Shown one piece after another: positions 24,508-31,863 of a stretch of 31,863 nt of DNA (within the stretch, counting starts at the first letter, position 1; the number at the start of each line of letters is the position of its first letter). A program made the translations under genes and the position numbers. The DNA comes from Pseudomonadota bacterium (GTDB lineage: Bacteria > Pseudomonadota > Alphaproteobacteria > Rhizobiales > Beijerinckiaceae), in contig JAGWRL010000144.1 of the NCBI GenBank assembly GCA_028876585.1, forward strand, positions 1 to 31,863, in the 5' to 3' direction. The notes below the pieces were generated by a model. The model was not told the DNA's origin. It did not search any database and saw only the letters and a list, made by a program, of their open reading frames with translations.

Positions 24508-24540
24508 CGCCGTAAATTGACCTGAGGACAATCTACGGCG
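24508..24540. repeat. 33-base near-perfect palindrome before the acyltransferase gene
   Basis: The segment is centred on G24524. Fourteen of sixteen base pairs are complementary: outer arms CGCCGTA/TACGGCG, inner arms ATTG/CAAT and CCT/AGG, with mismatches only at 24515/24533 and 24520/24528. It lies 19 bases after the CBS gene stop and 10 bases before the acyltransferase ATG, reading on the minus strand. It could be an operator, an RNA hairpin limiting read-through, or a translation control element. No T-tract follows it, so a standard terminator is unlikely. Confidence 0.75.
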
Positions 24541-24559
24541 CCGGCGGTTAAGCCTTTGC

Positions 24560-24991
24560 TCAGGCCGTGGCGATGTATTCGCGCAGCGAGTCGCGCTCGT
24601 GATTGAGCACGTCGACGTGATTCTTGACCACGTCGCCGATCGACACGATCCCGACCAGCCGCCCGCCCTCGACCACCGGCAGATGGCGGAACCGGCCTTC
24701 CGTCATCATGTGCATCAGTTCGTCGACCGCCGTATCCTCGCCGACCGTGGTCGGATTGGCGGTCATGTGCTTGGAGACCGGCTCCGGCAGCGCATCCGCG
24801 CCGCGCAGGCCAACCGCGCGCACGATGTCGCGCTCGGAGAGAATGCCAAGCACGGCGCCGGCCGCGTCGGCCACCACCACGGCGCCGACCCGGCGCTTGT
24901 GCAGCATTTCGGCGGCGAGGCCCAGGTCGTGGTGCGGCGCGATGGTCAGCACTTCGCGACCTTTATGCTTGAGGATCTGCGCAACGTTCAT
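24560..24991 (-). CDS. Twin CBS-domain protein
   Basis: A 143-residue protein made of two CBS domains, at about residues 8-60 and 72-130. Each ends in a typical strand and turn: G-A-V-L-G-I-L-S-E-R-D-I-V-R for the first, G-G-R-L-V-G-I-V-S-I-G-D-V-V for the second. Such stand-alone pairs bind adenine nucleotides and sense cell energy status; no catalytic domain is attached. The ATG at 24991 follows GGGAGG by five bases on the minus strand. An ATG five codons upstream would place this site inside the coding region, so it was not used. Confidence 0.92.
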   Translation of the reverse strand: MNVAQILKHKGREVLTIAPHHDLGLAAEMLHKRRVGAVVVADAAGAVLGILSERDIVRAVGLRGADALPEPVSKHMTANPTTVGEDTAVDELMHMMTEGRFRHLPVVEGGRLVGIVSIGDVVKNHVDVLNHERDSLREYIATA

Positions 24992-25108
24992 GCGAACCTC
25001 CCTCAATTCGGCCTTCCCATGCAGCCGTTATTCGCTCAGGATGCGCTCGACCGGCGCGGCGTGCAAGGGGCTTGCGTTGCGGAGTTTGCACCAGGGGGAG
25101 GATAAAAT

Positions 25109-25876
25109 TTGGGCGTGAGCGGACAGACCAGCGGCGACAGGACCCTGCTCGTCACCGGCGGATCGCGCGGCATCGGCCGCGCCGCCGCGCTGGCGGCGGC
25201 CAAGCGCGGCTGGCGGGTGGCGGTGAACTACGTCGGCGACGAAAAGGCCGCGCGTGAGGTGGTCGAGGCGATTCGCGCCGGCGGCGGCGCGGCGGTGGCG
25301 CTGCAAGGCGACGTTTCGGTCGAGGCGGACGTGCTGGCGATGTTCGAGGGCGCGGCGCGACTGGGGCCGCTCGGCTGCGTCGTGGTCAACGCCGGCGTGG
25401 TCGCCCCGACCGCGCGGCTGACGGAGATGTCGGCCGAGCGGATGCGGCGCGTGTTCGACATCAACGTGCTCGGCTCCTATCTGACGGCGCGCGAGGCGGC
25501 GCGGCGGCTGTCGACGCGGCTCGGCGGCCCCGGCGGCGCCGTCGTCGTGGTGTCCTCGGCGGCGGCGCGGCTCGGCTCGCCCAACCTCTATGTCGATTAC
25601 GCCGGCGCGAAAGCCGCGCTCGACATTCTGGTGAAGGGGCTTTCGATCGAACTCGGCGCCGAGGGCGTGCGCGTCAACGGCGTGCGGCCGGGCCTCATCG
25701 TCACCGACATTCACGCCAGCGGCGGCGCGCCCGACCGGGCCGAGGCGCTCGGCGCCACCGCGCCGATGCGCCGGCCGGGCCAGCCGGAGGAAGTCGCGGC
25801 CGCGATCGTATGGCTGCTTTCCGACGAAGCCTCCTATGTCACCGGCGCGATGCTGGACGTCTCGGGCGGACGATAA
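25109..25876 (+). CDS. SDR family NAD(P)-dependent oxidoreductase
   Basis: A 255-residue classical short-chain dehydrogenase. The cofactor motif T-G-G-S-R-G-I-G is at residues 16-23, N-A-G near 94-96, the structural Asn at 119, catalytic Ser near 149-150, and Y-A-G-A-K giving Tyr164 and Lys168. The C-terminus D-V-S-G-G-R is typical of this group. The lack of an acidic residue after beta strand 2 (V-N-Y) is compatible with NADP(H). The substrate is unknown. The start is TTG at 25109, with GGGGGAGG seven bases upstream. A second SDR gene follows after ten bases, probably co-transcribed. Confidence 0.93.
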   Translation: MGVSGQTSGDRTLLVTGGSRGIGRAAALAAAKRGWRVAVNYVGDEKAAREVVEAIRAGGGAAVALQGDVSVEADVLAMFEGAARLGPLGCVVVNAGVVAPTARLTEMSAERMRRVFDINVLGSYLTAREAARRLSTRLGGPGGAVVVVSSAAARLGSPNLYVDYAGAKAALDILVKGLSIELGAEGVRVNGVRPGLIVTDIHASGGAPDRAEALGATAPMRRPGQPEEVAAAIVWLLSDEASYVTGAMLDVSGGR

Positions 25877-25886
25877 GGGGGGGAAA

Positions 25887-26657
25887 ATGTACAAAGAGAA
25901 ATTCAATCTGACCGGCTCGCGCGCGCTCGTCACCGGCGGCGGGCGCGGCATCGGGCTGGCCTGCGCGCAGGCTCTGGCCGAGCACGGCGCGGCAATCGTG
26001 TTGTGCGACATCGACGCGGCCGTGCTCGCCGAGGGCCAGGCGGCGCTGGCGGCCAAGGGCGTCACAGCGGCGGCGCATCGGCTCGACATCACCAAATCCG
26101 CCGATGTGGAGCGCCTCGCCGCCGAACTCAACGCCCAGGCGCCGATCGACATCCTGATCGCCAACGCCGGCATCGCCATGCCCGACAAGCCGGCGGAGGA
26201 GACGCCGGACGAGGATTGGCTGCGCATGATGGACATCAACCTGAACGGCATGTTCTGGTGCTGCCGCGCCTTCGGCCGCGCCATGCTGGGGCGCGGCAAG
26301 GGCGCCATCGTCACCATCGGCTCGATGTCGGGCTTCATCGCCAACAAGCCGCAGCGGCAGACGCACTACAACACCTCGAAAGCCGCCGTGCATCACATGA
26401 CCCGCAGCCTCGCGGCGGAATGGGCGGCGCGCGGCGTGCGCATCAACTCGATCGCCCCGACCTATATCGAAACGGCGATGACCCAGGCGGCGGCGCAGGA
26501 CAAAGCGATGTTCCAGACCTGGATGGAGTTCACCCCGATGGGCCGCATGGGCCGCCCGGACGAGATCGCCGCCATCGCGCTGTTCCTCGCCGCGCCCGCC
26601 TCCAGCGTGATGACCGGCGCCATCGTCGCCGCCGACGCCGGCTACACGACATGGTGA
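25887..26657 (+). CDS. SDR family NAD-dependent oxidoreductase
   Basis: A 256-residue classical SDR. T-G-G-G-R-G-I-G is at residues 16-23, Asp41 at the end of beta strand 2 (C-D-I-D) suggests NAD(H), N-A-G is near 93-95, the structural Asn at 118, Ser146, and Y-N-T-S-K gives Tyr161 and Lys165. It resembles polyol and sugar dehydrogenases, but the substrate cannot be set. The ATG at 25887 was used because it follows a GGGGGG run with suitable spacing; the frame is open further upstream inside the first SDR gene. A small stem-loop lies at its stop codon. Confidence 0.92.
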   Translation: MYKEKFNLTGSRALVTGGGRGIGLACAQALAEHGAAIVLCDIDAAVLAEGQAALAAKGVTAAAHRLDITKSADVERLAAELNAQAPIDILIANAGIAMPDKPAEETPDEDWLRMMDINLNGMFWCCRAFGRAMLGRGKGAIVTIGSMSGFIANKPQRQTHYNTSKAAVHHMTRSLAAEWAARGVRINSIAPTYIETAMTQAAAQDKAMFQTWMEFTPMGRMGRPDEIAAIALFLAAPASSVMTGAIVAADAGYTTW

Positions 26658-26678
26658 ATGGCGTTAAGCATGGCCATT
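26657..26678 (+). terminator. Possible terminator-like stem-loop after the SDR pair
   Basis: AATGGC at 26657-26662 and GCCATT at 26673-26678 can form a six-base stem with a ten-base loop, beginning at the last base of the SDR stop codon. The following bases, AGTATTAAT, are AT-rich but not a true T-tract. It fits the boundary between the SDR pair and the cupin gene, but is weak as an intrinsic terminator. Confidence 0.3.
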
Positions 26679-26721
26679 AGTATTAATCACACGGCCTATC
26701 GCAGGCGCGCAGGTTAGCAAC

Positions 26722-26750
26722 TTGCAAACCCTGCGTTATGGGTGTAAACA
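26722..26750 (+). promoter_or_regulatory. Possible promoter of the cupin gene
   Basis: TTGCAA at 26722-26727 and TAAACA at 26745-26750 are 17 bases apart, within the 142-base, relatively AT-rich gap before the cupin gene. Transcription would start near 26757 and leave a leader of about 43 bases holding the ribosome binding site. The match to consensus is moderate. Confidence 0.35.
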
Positions 26751-26799
26751 TGGGGAATGCGCAATAAAACGAAGCGCAATCCCTGAGGAGGTCGATAAG

Positions 26800-27252
26800 A
26801 TGCTAGGCAACTTCGTGCGGGAAAAGATGAAAGGCGCTCAGATGACCTCCGCGCCAATCAACAAAGACTGGATCGAGGAGGGGGATCCGCGCGCCAGCCT
26901 GGCCATTCTGGCCCATTCCGACGATTGCGCCAGCACGACCATCCTGTGGGAATGCACCGCCGGCAAGTTCACCTGGCGTTACAATATCGACGAGACGATC
27001 TATTTCCTCGACGGCGAGGTGCTGATCTCCGTCGCCGGCCAGCCGGCGCGCCAGTTCGGCCCCGGCGACTCGATCCATTTCTCGCGCGGCGCGGTCGCGA
27101 CCTGGGAGGTCAAGACCTTCATCCGCAAGGTCGCGTTCTGCCGCAGCGTGCTGCCGCGCCCCTTCATCGCCGCCCGCCGTGTGCTGCGCGCCGCCTATCA
27201 TCGCCTGCGCGGTCGCCGCGACGGCCTCGCCACGGCGCCCGCGTTCGGCTGA
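26800..27252 (+). CDS. Cupin-domain protein
   Basis: A 150-residue protein with one cupin barrel of the DUF861/EutQ-like type (about residues 45-118). The core has W-E-C-T-A-G-K-F-T-W-R-Y, then D-E-T-I-Y-F-L-D-G-E-V-L-I-S, P-G-D-S-I-H-F and W-E-V-K. The usual metal-ligand histidines are largely replaced, as is common in this subgroup; Glu65 remains. The C-terminal tail is rich in arginine. The start is the ATG at 26800, with GAGGAGG about nine bases upstream, rather than an earlier in-frame start that lacks a site. The reaction is unknown. Confidence 0.82.
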   Translation: MLGNFVREKMKGAQMTSAPINKDWIEEGDPRASLAILAHSDDCASTTILWECTAGKFTWRYNIDETIYFLDGEVLISVAGQPARQFGPGDSIHFSRGAVATWEVKTFIRKVAFCRSVLPRPFIAARRVLRAAYHRLRGRRDGLATAPAFG

Positions 27253-27294
27253 AACGGGCTTGCCACATCCCGCGCTTGCGTCGAGGATGCGGCG

Positions 27295-28719
27295 ATGACC
27301 GACCTTCTGGAAACCGGCGCCGTCGCGCTCACGCAGGCGCTCGCCGCCGGCAGACTCTCAGCGCAGGAATTGATGGCCGCGACGCTCGACCGCGTCGCCG
27401 CGCTCAACCCCGGGCATAACGCGCTGGTCGCGCTGCGGCCGCGCCAGGACTTGATGGCCGAGGCGCGCGCGGCCGATGCGGCCGACGTGCGCGGGCCGCT
27501 GCATGGCCTGCCGATCGCGGTCAAGGACCTCGAAGACGTCGCCGGCCTGCCGACGACCAAAGGCTCGCCGCTGCTGGGGCGAAGCCCGGCCCTGTCCGAC
27601 AGCGTGATGGCGGCGCGGCTGCGCGCGGCCGGCGCGATCTTCATCGCCAAGACCAATGTGCCGGAATTCGCGCTCGGCTCCTATTCGCGCAATCCCGTTT
27701 ATGGAATCACCCGCAACGCCTACGATCCACGGCTGACCGCCGGCGGCTCCTCCAGCGGCGCCTCGGTGGCGCTGGCGCTGCGCATGCTCGCGCTCGCCGA
27801 CGGCTCGGATTACGGCGGCAGCCTGCGCAATCCGGCGGGCTGGAACAATGTGTTCGGCTTCCGCCCGAGCTTCGGCCGCATCCCGCGCGTCGATCAGGAC
27901 GTCTGGTCGCCGGGTCTGGCGGTGCTCGGGCCGATGGCGCGCAGCGTCGAGGATCTGGCGCTGATGTTTTCCGTGCAGGCGGGCTTTTCGGCGCAGGCGC
28001 CGTTGTCGCTGCCCGGCGACGGGGCCGCGTTCCATCCCGCCCCGGCGCCGCGCGCCAAGGGGCTGCGGATCGCCTGGGTCGGCGATTTCGACGGCGAAAT
28101 CCCGTTCGACCCGCAGGTGCTCGCGCTCGCCCGCTCGGCGATGCGAGTGTTCGAGGATCTCGGCGCCGTGGTCGAGGAGGCGCGGCCCGATTTCTCGGTC
28201 GCCGACCTGTGGCGCGCGTTCAAGACGCTGCGCCATTGGCACAATTCCGCGCTGCTGCCGTTCTACGACGATCCGGAACAGCGCAGATCGCTGCCCGACA
28301 GCGCGCTCTACGAGATCGAGCAGGGGCTGAAGCTCACCGCCTACGACGTCGCCGCCGCCTCGCAGACGCGCAGCCTCTGGCACGCCGCGCTGCTGCGCTT
28401 TCACGAGCGTTACGATTTCTGGGCTTTGCCGACGGCGCAATGTTTCGCTTTCGCCGCCGAGGCGCGCGGCGCGGCCGAGATCGGCGGCCGCGCGATGACG
28501 AGCTATCACGACTGGATGCAATGCGTCGTGCCCGCCACGATGGCCGGAACGCCGGTGATCGCCCTGCCCGCCGGCTTCGACGCGCTCGGCCGCGCCATGG
28601 GGGTGCAACTCGTCGGCCGGGTGCAGGACGAGATCGGCCTGCTGGCGGCCGCGCGCGCCTATGACGAGGCGACCCGCTGGCCCTATCGCCGCCCGCCCGA
28701 CGCGCTGGCGGGTCTCTAA
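27295..28719 (+). CDS. Amidase signature family hydrolase
   Basis: A 474-residue enzyme of the amidase signature family. The Ser-cisSer-Lys triad is visible: Lys77 in I-A-V-K-D, the serine-rich A-G-G-S-S-S-G-A-S loop at residues 149-157, and the likely nucleophile Ser176 in S-D-Y-G-G-S-L-R-N-P-A. It hydrolyses carboxylic amides, but the physiological substrate is not evident. It is not GatA-like in context, since gatB and gatC are absent. It begins 42 bases after the cupin gene and ends 12 bases before the SRPBCC gene, so the three could share a transcript. Confidence 0.92.
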   Translation: MTDLLETGAVALTQALAAGRLSAQELMAATLDRVAALNPGHNALVALRPRQDLMAEARAADAADVRGPLHGLPIAVKDLEDVAGLPTTKGSPLLGRSPALSDSVMAARLRAAGAIFIAKTNVPEFALGSYSRNPVYGITRNAYDPRLTAGGSSSGASVALALRMLALADGSDYGGSLRNPAGWNNVFGFRPSFGRIPRVDQDVWSPGLAVLGPMARSVEDLALMFSVQAGFSAQAPLSLPGDGAAFHPAPAPRAKGLRIAWVGDFDGEIPFDPQVLALARSAMRVFEDLGAVVEEARPDFSVADLWRAFKTLRHWHNSALLPFYDDPEQRRSLPDSALYEIEQGLKLTAYDVAAASQTRSLWHAALLRFHERYDFWALPTAQCFAFAAEARGAAEIGGRAMTSYHDWMQCVVPATMAGTPVIALPAGFDALGRAMGVQLVGRVQDEIGLLAAARAYDEATRWPYRRPPDALAGL

Positions 28720-28731
28720 GGGCGACGCGCG

Positions 28732-29193
28732 ATGGCGCAATCCGCGTTTCACTATGTCACCTATATCCGCGCCGCGCCGGAGCGGGTCTGGAGCGCGCTG
28801 ACCGACCGGGCCGTCATCCCGCGCTACTGGTTCGGCATGACCTGCGACAGCGACTGGCGGCCGGGCCGGCCGTGGAAACTGACGTTCGCGGACGGGCGGA
28901 TCGCCGACGAGGGCGAAATCCTCGAAAGCGAGCCGCCGAAAAAGCTGGTGATCAAATGGTTCAACACCTTTCGCCCCGAACTCGCCGCCGAAGGCCCCGC
29001 CCGCTGCGCGATGCTGCTGGAGCCGCAGGGCGTTGCGACCAAGTTGACCGTGCGGCATGAGATGGACGCGCCGCGATCGCTGGTGATCGAGGCCGTCTCC
29101 GACGGCTGGCCGAAGATCCTCTCCAACCTGAAATCGCTGCTGGAGACGGGCGAGGTCGCCATCACGCTGGGCGCGGCGGAAGCTGCGCGCTAG
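28732..29193 (+). CDS. SRPBCC (AHSA1-type) domain protein
   Basis: A 153-residue single-domain protein of the START/Bet v1-like superfamily, AHSA1 type. It opens with Y-V-T-Y-I-R-A-A-P-E-R-V-W-S-A-L-T and has a W-R-P-G-R-P-W segment near residue 43. V-I-K-W-F-N-T-F follows near 74, and a long C-terminal helix starts D-G-W-P-K-I-L-S-N-L-K. These proteins bind hydrophobic ligands in a cavity; the ligand is unknown. No regulator of the ArsR type, a frequent partner, is adjacent. Its TAG shares the palindromic CTAG with the stop of the convergent toxin gene. Confidence 0.88.
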   Translation: MAQSAFHYVTYIRAAPERVWSALTDRAVIPRYWFGMTCDSDWRPGRPWKLTFADGRIADEGEILESEPPKKLVIKWFNTFRPELAAEGPARCAMLLEPQGVATKLTVRHEMDAPRSLVIEAVSDGWPKILSNLKSLLETGEVAITLGAAEAAR

Positions 29194-29711
29194 ATTTTGA
29201 ACAGCTTCTCAATATCCGCCATCGGCCGAAACAGCTTCCTCGGCAGGTCGGGAAACGGCAGGAAGCTCTCCCGCTCGTAGAAGCGCCGCGCCGCCTCGTC
29301 TTTGGCGTCCACGATCACGGCGAAAGACGCGATTTCGCTGCGCAATGCGCGCAGGAGGGCGTCAGCCAGCAGAAAGCGGCCGTAGCCCTGCCTTCGCACG
29401 CGCTCGGCGACGGCGAGCCGTCCGAGCAAAGTCGCGGGAACGAGGGGATAACGGGGAAGCCGGCGCGCCACGTCGTCGGGAAGCTCCAGCAGTTTCACCG
29501 CCGTCGAGGACAGCGTGTAGTAGCCCGCGATGGCCGCATCCGGGAGCACAACGACAAAGGTCGCCGCCATGTTCTTGCGTGCGTCCTGGCCGGCTTGCGC
29601 GCGCAGATAACGATCCAACGGCTCTACGCCGCTCGAAAACGAGGCGCGATCGTGCTGCGGACCCAGAATCTCGACGCGGAGCGTCCCCCAGGCGGCCCCG
29701 CCGCCGGTCAC
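29190..29711 (-). CDS. GNAT acetyltransferase toxin, TacT-type
   Basis: A 173-residue GNAT enzyme of the toxin group that acetylates aminoacyl-tRNA and blocks translation (TacT, AtaT and ItaT are studied examples). The group's pattern is visible: F-S-S-G-V-E-P-L-D-R-Y-L near residues 25-36, A-G-Y-Y-T-L-S-S near 62-69, L-L-G-R-L-A-V near 95-101 and the acetyl-CoA loop R-R-Q-G-Y-G at 106-111. D-A-K-D-E-A-A-R-R-F-Y-E near 135-146 carries the likely catalytic Tyr145. It overlaps the antitoxin gene by four bases, the antitoxin coming first, which is the usual order. Which tRNA it attacks cannot be read from sequence. Confidence 0.88.
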   Translation of the reverse strand: MTGGGAAWGTLRVEILGPQHDRASFSSGVEPLDRYLRAQAGQDARKNMAATFVVVLPDAAIAGYYTLSSTAVKLLELPDDVARRLPRYPLVPATLLGRLAVAERVRRQGYGRFLLADALLRALRSEIASFAVIVDAKDEAARRFYERESFLPFPDLPRKLFRPMADIEKLFKI

Positions 29712-30004
29712 GCGCCGGTCGTTTCGCGATAGCGGCGAATGGTGTCGCGCAGGCGGTCGTTGACAGGTTTGGAATTGAGCAGCGCGTCGACGAACGCCTC
29801 GCTATCGCGCACGGACAGCTCGAGTTGCTGGTGTTCCGCGATCGCCCGCCGGGCCGCATCCTGCGCGCTCGTCAGAACGAAATCGGTCACGCTGCGGCCC
29901 TGGAGCGCGGCGGCCCGCTCGATGAGGCTCTTCTGTTCCGCCGTCACCCGCGTCTCCAGACGTTGCGCGCGGGCGCGAGTTGTTTTCGGTGCGGGATCGG
30001 CCAT
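29708..30004 (-). CDS. RHH antitoxin, DUF1778/TacA-type
   Basis: A 98-residue protein. An N-terminal ribbon-helix-helix DNA-binding region covers about residues 14-58 ([26 protein letters not shown] split as one strand and two helices). A C-terminal tail, from about 60, would wrap the toxin. DUF1778 antitoxins pair with GNAT toxins in this arrangement and repress their own operon. The ATG at 30004 was chosen; the upstream AGGAG is only two bases away, too close for normal use. The promoter position suggests a transcript that may start at the ATG itself. Confidence 0.87.
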   Translation of the reverse strand: MADPAPKTTRARAQRLETRVTAEQKSLIERAAALQGRSVTDFVLTSAQDAARRAIAEHQQLELSVRDSEAFVDALLNSKPVNDRLRDTIRRYRETTGA

Positions 30005-30010
30005 GACTCC

Positions 30011-30039
30011 TATGTACGGCCAACGCCCGGCCGCTTCAA
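30011..30039 (-). promoter_or_regulatory. Toxin-antitoxin promoter with operator palindrome in the spacer
   Basis: On the minus strand, TTGAAG (30039-30034) and TACATA (30016-30011) are separated by 17 bases. The inverted repeat CGGCC/GGCCG (30017-30021 and 30029-30033, seven-base centre) fills that spacer exactly, so a bound RHH dimer pair would block RNA polymerase. Counting from the -10 box, the first transcribed base would be the A of the antitoxin ATG. Confidence 0.5.
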
Positions 30040-30075
30040 GAACCAGCAGGCCTCGTCTCGCCGGCGCGGCCATGT

Positions 30076-30081
30076 TACAAT
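30076..30081 (+). promoter_or_regulatory. Possible -10 element of guaC
   Basis: TACAAT at 30076-30081 lies 27 bases before the guaC ATG and would place the transcription start near 30088. No convincing -35 hexamer is present at the right distance, so the call is tentative. Confidence 0.3.
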
Positions 30082-30108
30082 CGGCCGCAACTTCAGCGGT
30101 GACTGGCC

Positions 30109-31155
30109 ATGCGTATAGAGACCGACGTCAAGCTCGACTTCAAGGACGTGCTGATCCGGCCGAAACGCTCCACCCTCAATTCGCGCAACGCCGTCGACAT
30201 CAACCGCAGTTTCCGCTTCCTGCACACCGGCGCGAGCTGGAAGGGCTTTCCGCTGATCGCCGCCAATATGGACGTCACCGGCACGCTGGCGATGGCCAAG
30301 GCGCTCGGCCGCCATGGCGCGATGACGGCGCTGCACAAGCACTATCCCGAGGCCAAGCTGGCCGAGTTCTTCGCCGGCCACGACGGCGCGCACGCCTTCT
30401 ATTCGCTCGGCATCACGCCGGGCGATCTCGAAAAACTCGCCGCCGTGCGCCAGCGCGCGCCGATCAAATATCTGTGTCTCGACGTCGCCAACGGCTATTC
30501 CGAGAAATTCCTCGACACGGTGAAACAGGTGCGCGAGCAAAACCGCGACGCCGTCATCATGGCCGGCAATGTCGTCACCGGCGACATGACGGAGGCGCTT
30601 GTGCTGGCCGGCGCCGACATCGTCAAGATCGGCATCGGGCCGGGATCGGTGTGCACCACGCGGCGCGTCACCGGCGTCGGCTATCCCCAGCTTTCCGCCA
30701 TCATCGAATGCGCCGACGCCGCGCATGGGCTCAAAGGCCTCGTCTGCGCCGACGGCGGCTGCACCGTGCCGGGCGATATCGCCAAAGCCTATGGCGCCGG
30801 CGCCGATTTCGTCATGCTGGGCGGCATGTTGGCCGGCCACGACGAATGCGAGGGCGACATCCGCTACGAGGAGCGCGACGGCCAGCGCGTGCCGGTGGCG
30901 ATGGGTTTCTACGGCATGTCGTCCGAGGCGGCGATGAACAAATACGCCGGCGGCGTCGCCAAATACCGCGCCGCCGAGGGCAAGGCGGTCGAAACCCCCT
31001 ATCGCGGCGCGGTCGAGAACACGATGAGCGAGATCATGGGCGGCGTGCGCTCGATGATGACCTATATCGGCGCGACCCAGCTCAAGGAGGTGCCCAAGCG
31101 CACCACCTTCGTGATGGTGACGGCGCAGACCAACGACGTGTTCGGCCGCGCCTGA
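30109..31155 (+). CDS. guaC: GMP reductase
   Basis: A 348-residue cytoplasmic enzyme that converts GMP to IMP with NADPH, releasing ammonia, in purine salvage. It has the IMPDH/GMPR barrel. The catalytic loop [13 protein letters not shown] gives Cys182, followed by G-V-G-Y-P-Q, where IMP dehydrogenase would differ. There is no CBS insert, and the length matches GuaC (about 347 residues). A-D-G-G-C at about residue 222 and M-L-G-G-M-L-A-G-H near 243 are the phosphate-binding segments. It is divergent from the toxin-antitoxin genes and is followed 20 bases later by the fumarase gene. Confidence 0.95.
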   Translation: MRIETDVKLDFKDVLIRPKRSTLNSRNAVDINRSFRFLHTGASWKGFPLIAANMDVTGTLAMAKALGRHGAMTALHKHYPEAKLAEFFAGHDGAHAFYSLGITPGDLEKLAAVRQRAPIKYLCLDVANGYSEKFLDTVKQVREQNRDAVIMAGNVVTGDMTEALVLAGADIVKIGIGPGSVCTTRRVTGVGYPQLSAIIECADAAHGLKGLVCADGGCTVPGDIAKAYGAGADFVMLGGMLAGHDECEGDIRYEERDGQRVPVAMGFYGMSSEAAMNKYAGGVAKYRAAEGKAVETPYRGAVENTMSEIMGGVRSMMTYIGATQLKEVPKRTTFVMVTAQTNDVFGRA

Positions 31156-31175
31156 ACCCGGGAGCCGCCAGCGCC

Positions 31176-31863
<688 letters not shown>

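Noticed and set aside
25063..25075. Short palindrome GCAAG-GGG-CTTGC between the CBS and SDR genes
   Set aside because: Thirteen bases with five-base arms is within chance in GC-rich DNA, and no promoter boxes are placed around it.
25109..28719. Idea that the SDR pair, cupin and amidase form one degradation pathway
   Set aside because: A stem-loop and a separate possible promoter divide the SDR pair from the cupin gene, and no transporter or regulator is present; there is too little to name a pathway.

Overview
The window is a GC-rich stretch of an alphaproteobacterial chromosome, most likely from the Hyphomicrobiales (Rhizobiales). The main evidence is the flagellar gene set. It contains flaF, flbT and a motE-type gene, and it follows the order flgB-flgC-fliE-flgG-flgA-flgI-motE-flgH-fliL-fliP, then flgE-flgK-flgL-flaF-flbT-flgD-fliQ-flhA-fliR, which is characteristic of that order. 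No tRNA, rRNA, insertion sequence, CRISPR array or phage gene was seen. No gene-free stretch reaches 300 bases.

Left flank (1-7368): the 3' end of an electron-transfer-flavoprotein:ubiquinone oxidoreductase gene; a small membrane protein of unknown role; a GT4 glycosyltransferase; a divergent alpha/beta hydrolase; ndk; a thiamine-diphosphate decarboxylase resembling benzoylformate decarboxylase; an exported methyltransferase-like protein; and a TPR-glycosyltransferase fusion. The last is divergent from the flagellar block and is a reasonable candidate for a flagellin glycosyltransferase.

Flagellar block (7492-23709): 23 tightly packed plus-strand genes, many joined by 1- or 4-base stop/start overlaps. 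They encode rod (FlgB, FlgC, FlgG, FliE), P and L rings (FlgI, FlgH) with FlgA, export gate (FliP, FliQ, FliR, FlhA), hook and junction (FlgE, FlgD, FlgK, FlgL), flagellin regulators (FlaF, FlbT), a MotC chaperone (MotE) and FliL. The tail carries a FliJ-like coiled coil, a FlgJ/CheL rod-binding protein, a FlgN-like protein and a membrane-anchored protein that looks to me like a second FliL. The largest gaps lie before flgB and flgE, and both contain the same bipartite sequence pattern. That suggests two co-regulated transcription units. flgF, fliF, fliG, fliM, fliN, fliI, mot stator genes and flagellin genes are not present and must lie elsewhere if the flagellum is functional.

Right flank (23706-31863): a short acyltransferase-3 protein preceded by a 33-base near-perfect palindrome; a twin-CBS protein; two SDR dehydrogenases; a cupin; an amidase-signature enzyme; an SRPBCC protein; a TacA/TacT-type (RHH plus GNAT) toxin-antitoxin pair with a visible promoter/operator; guaC; and the 5' part of a class II fumarase gene. 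The flank is a mixture of housekeeping and small accessory units with no single pathway evident.

The best candidates for something under-described are the FliL-like paralogue at the end of the flagellar block, the shared flgB/flgE upstream pattern, the promoter-embedded operator and possibly leaderless start of the toxin-antitoxin operon, and the 33-base palindrome. All assignments come from reading the sequence and from family knowledge; no database search was run.
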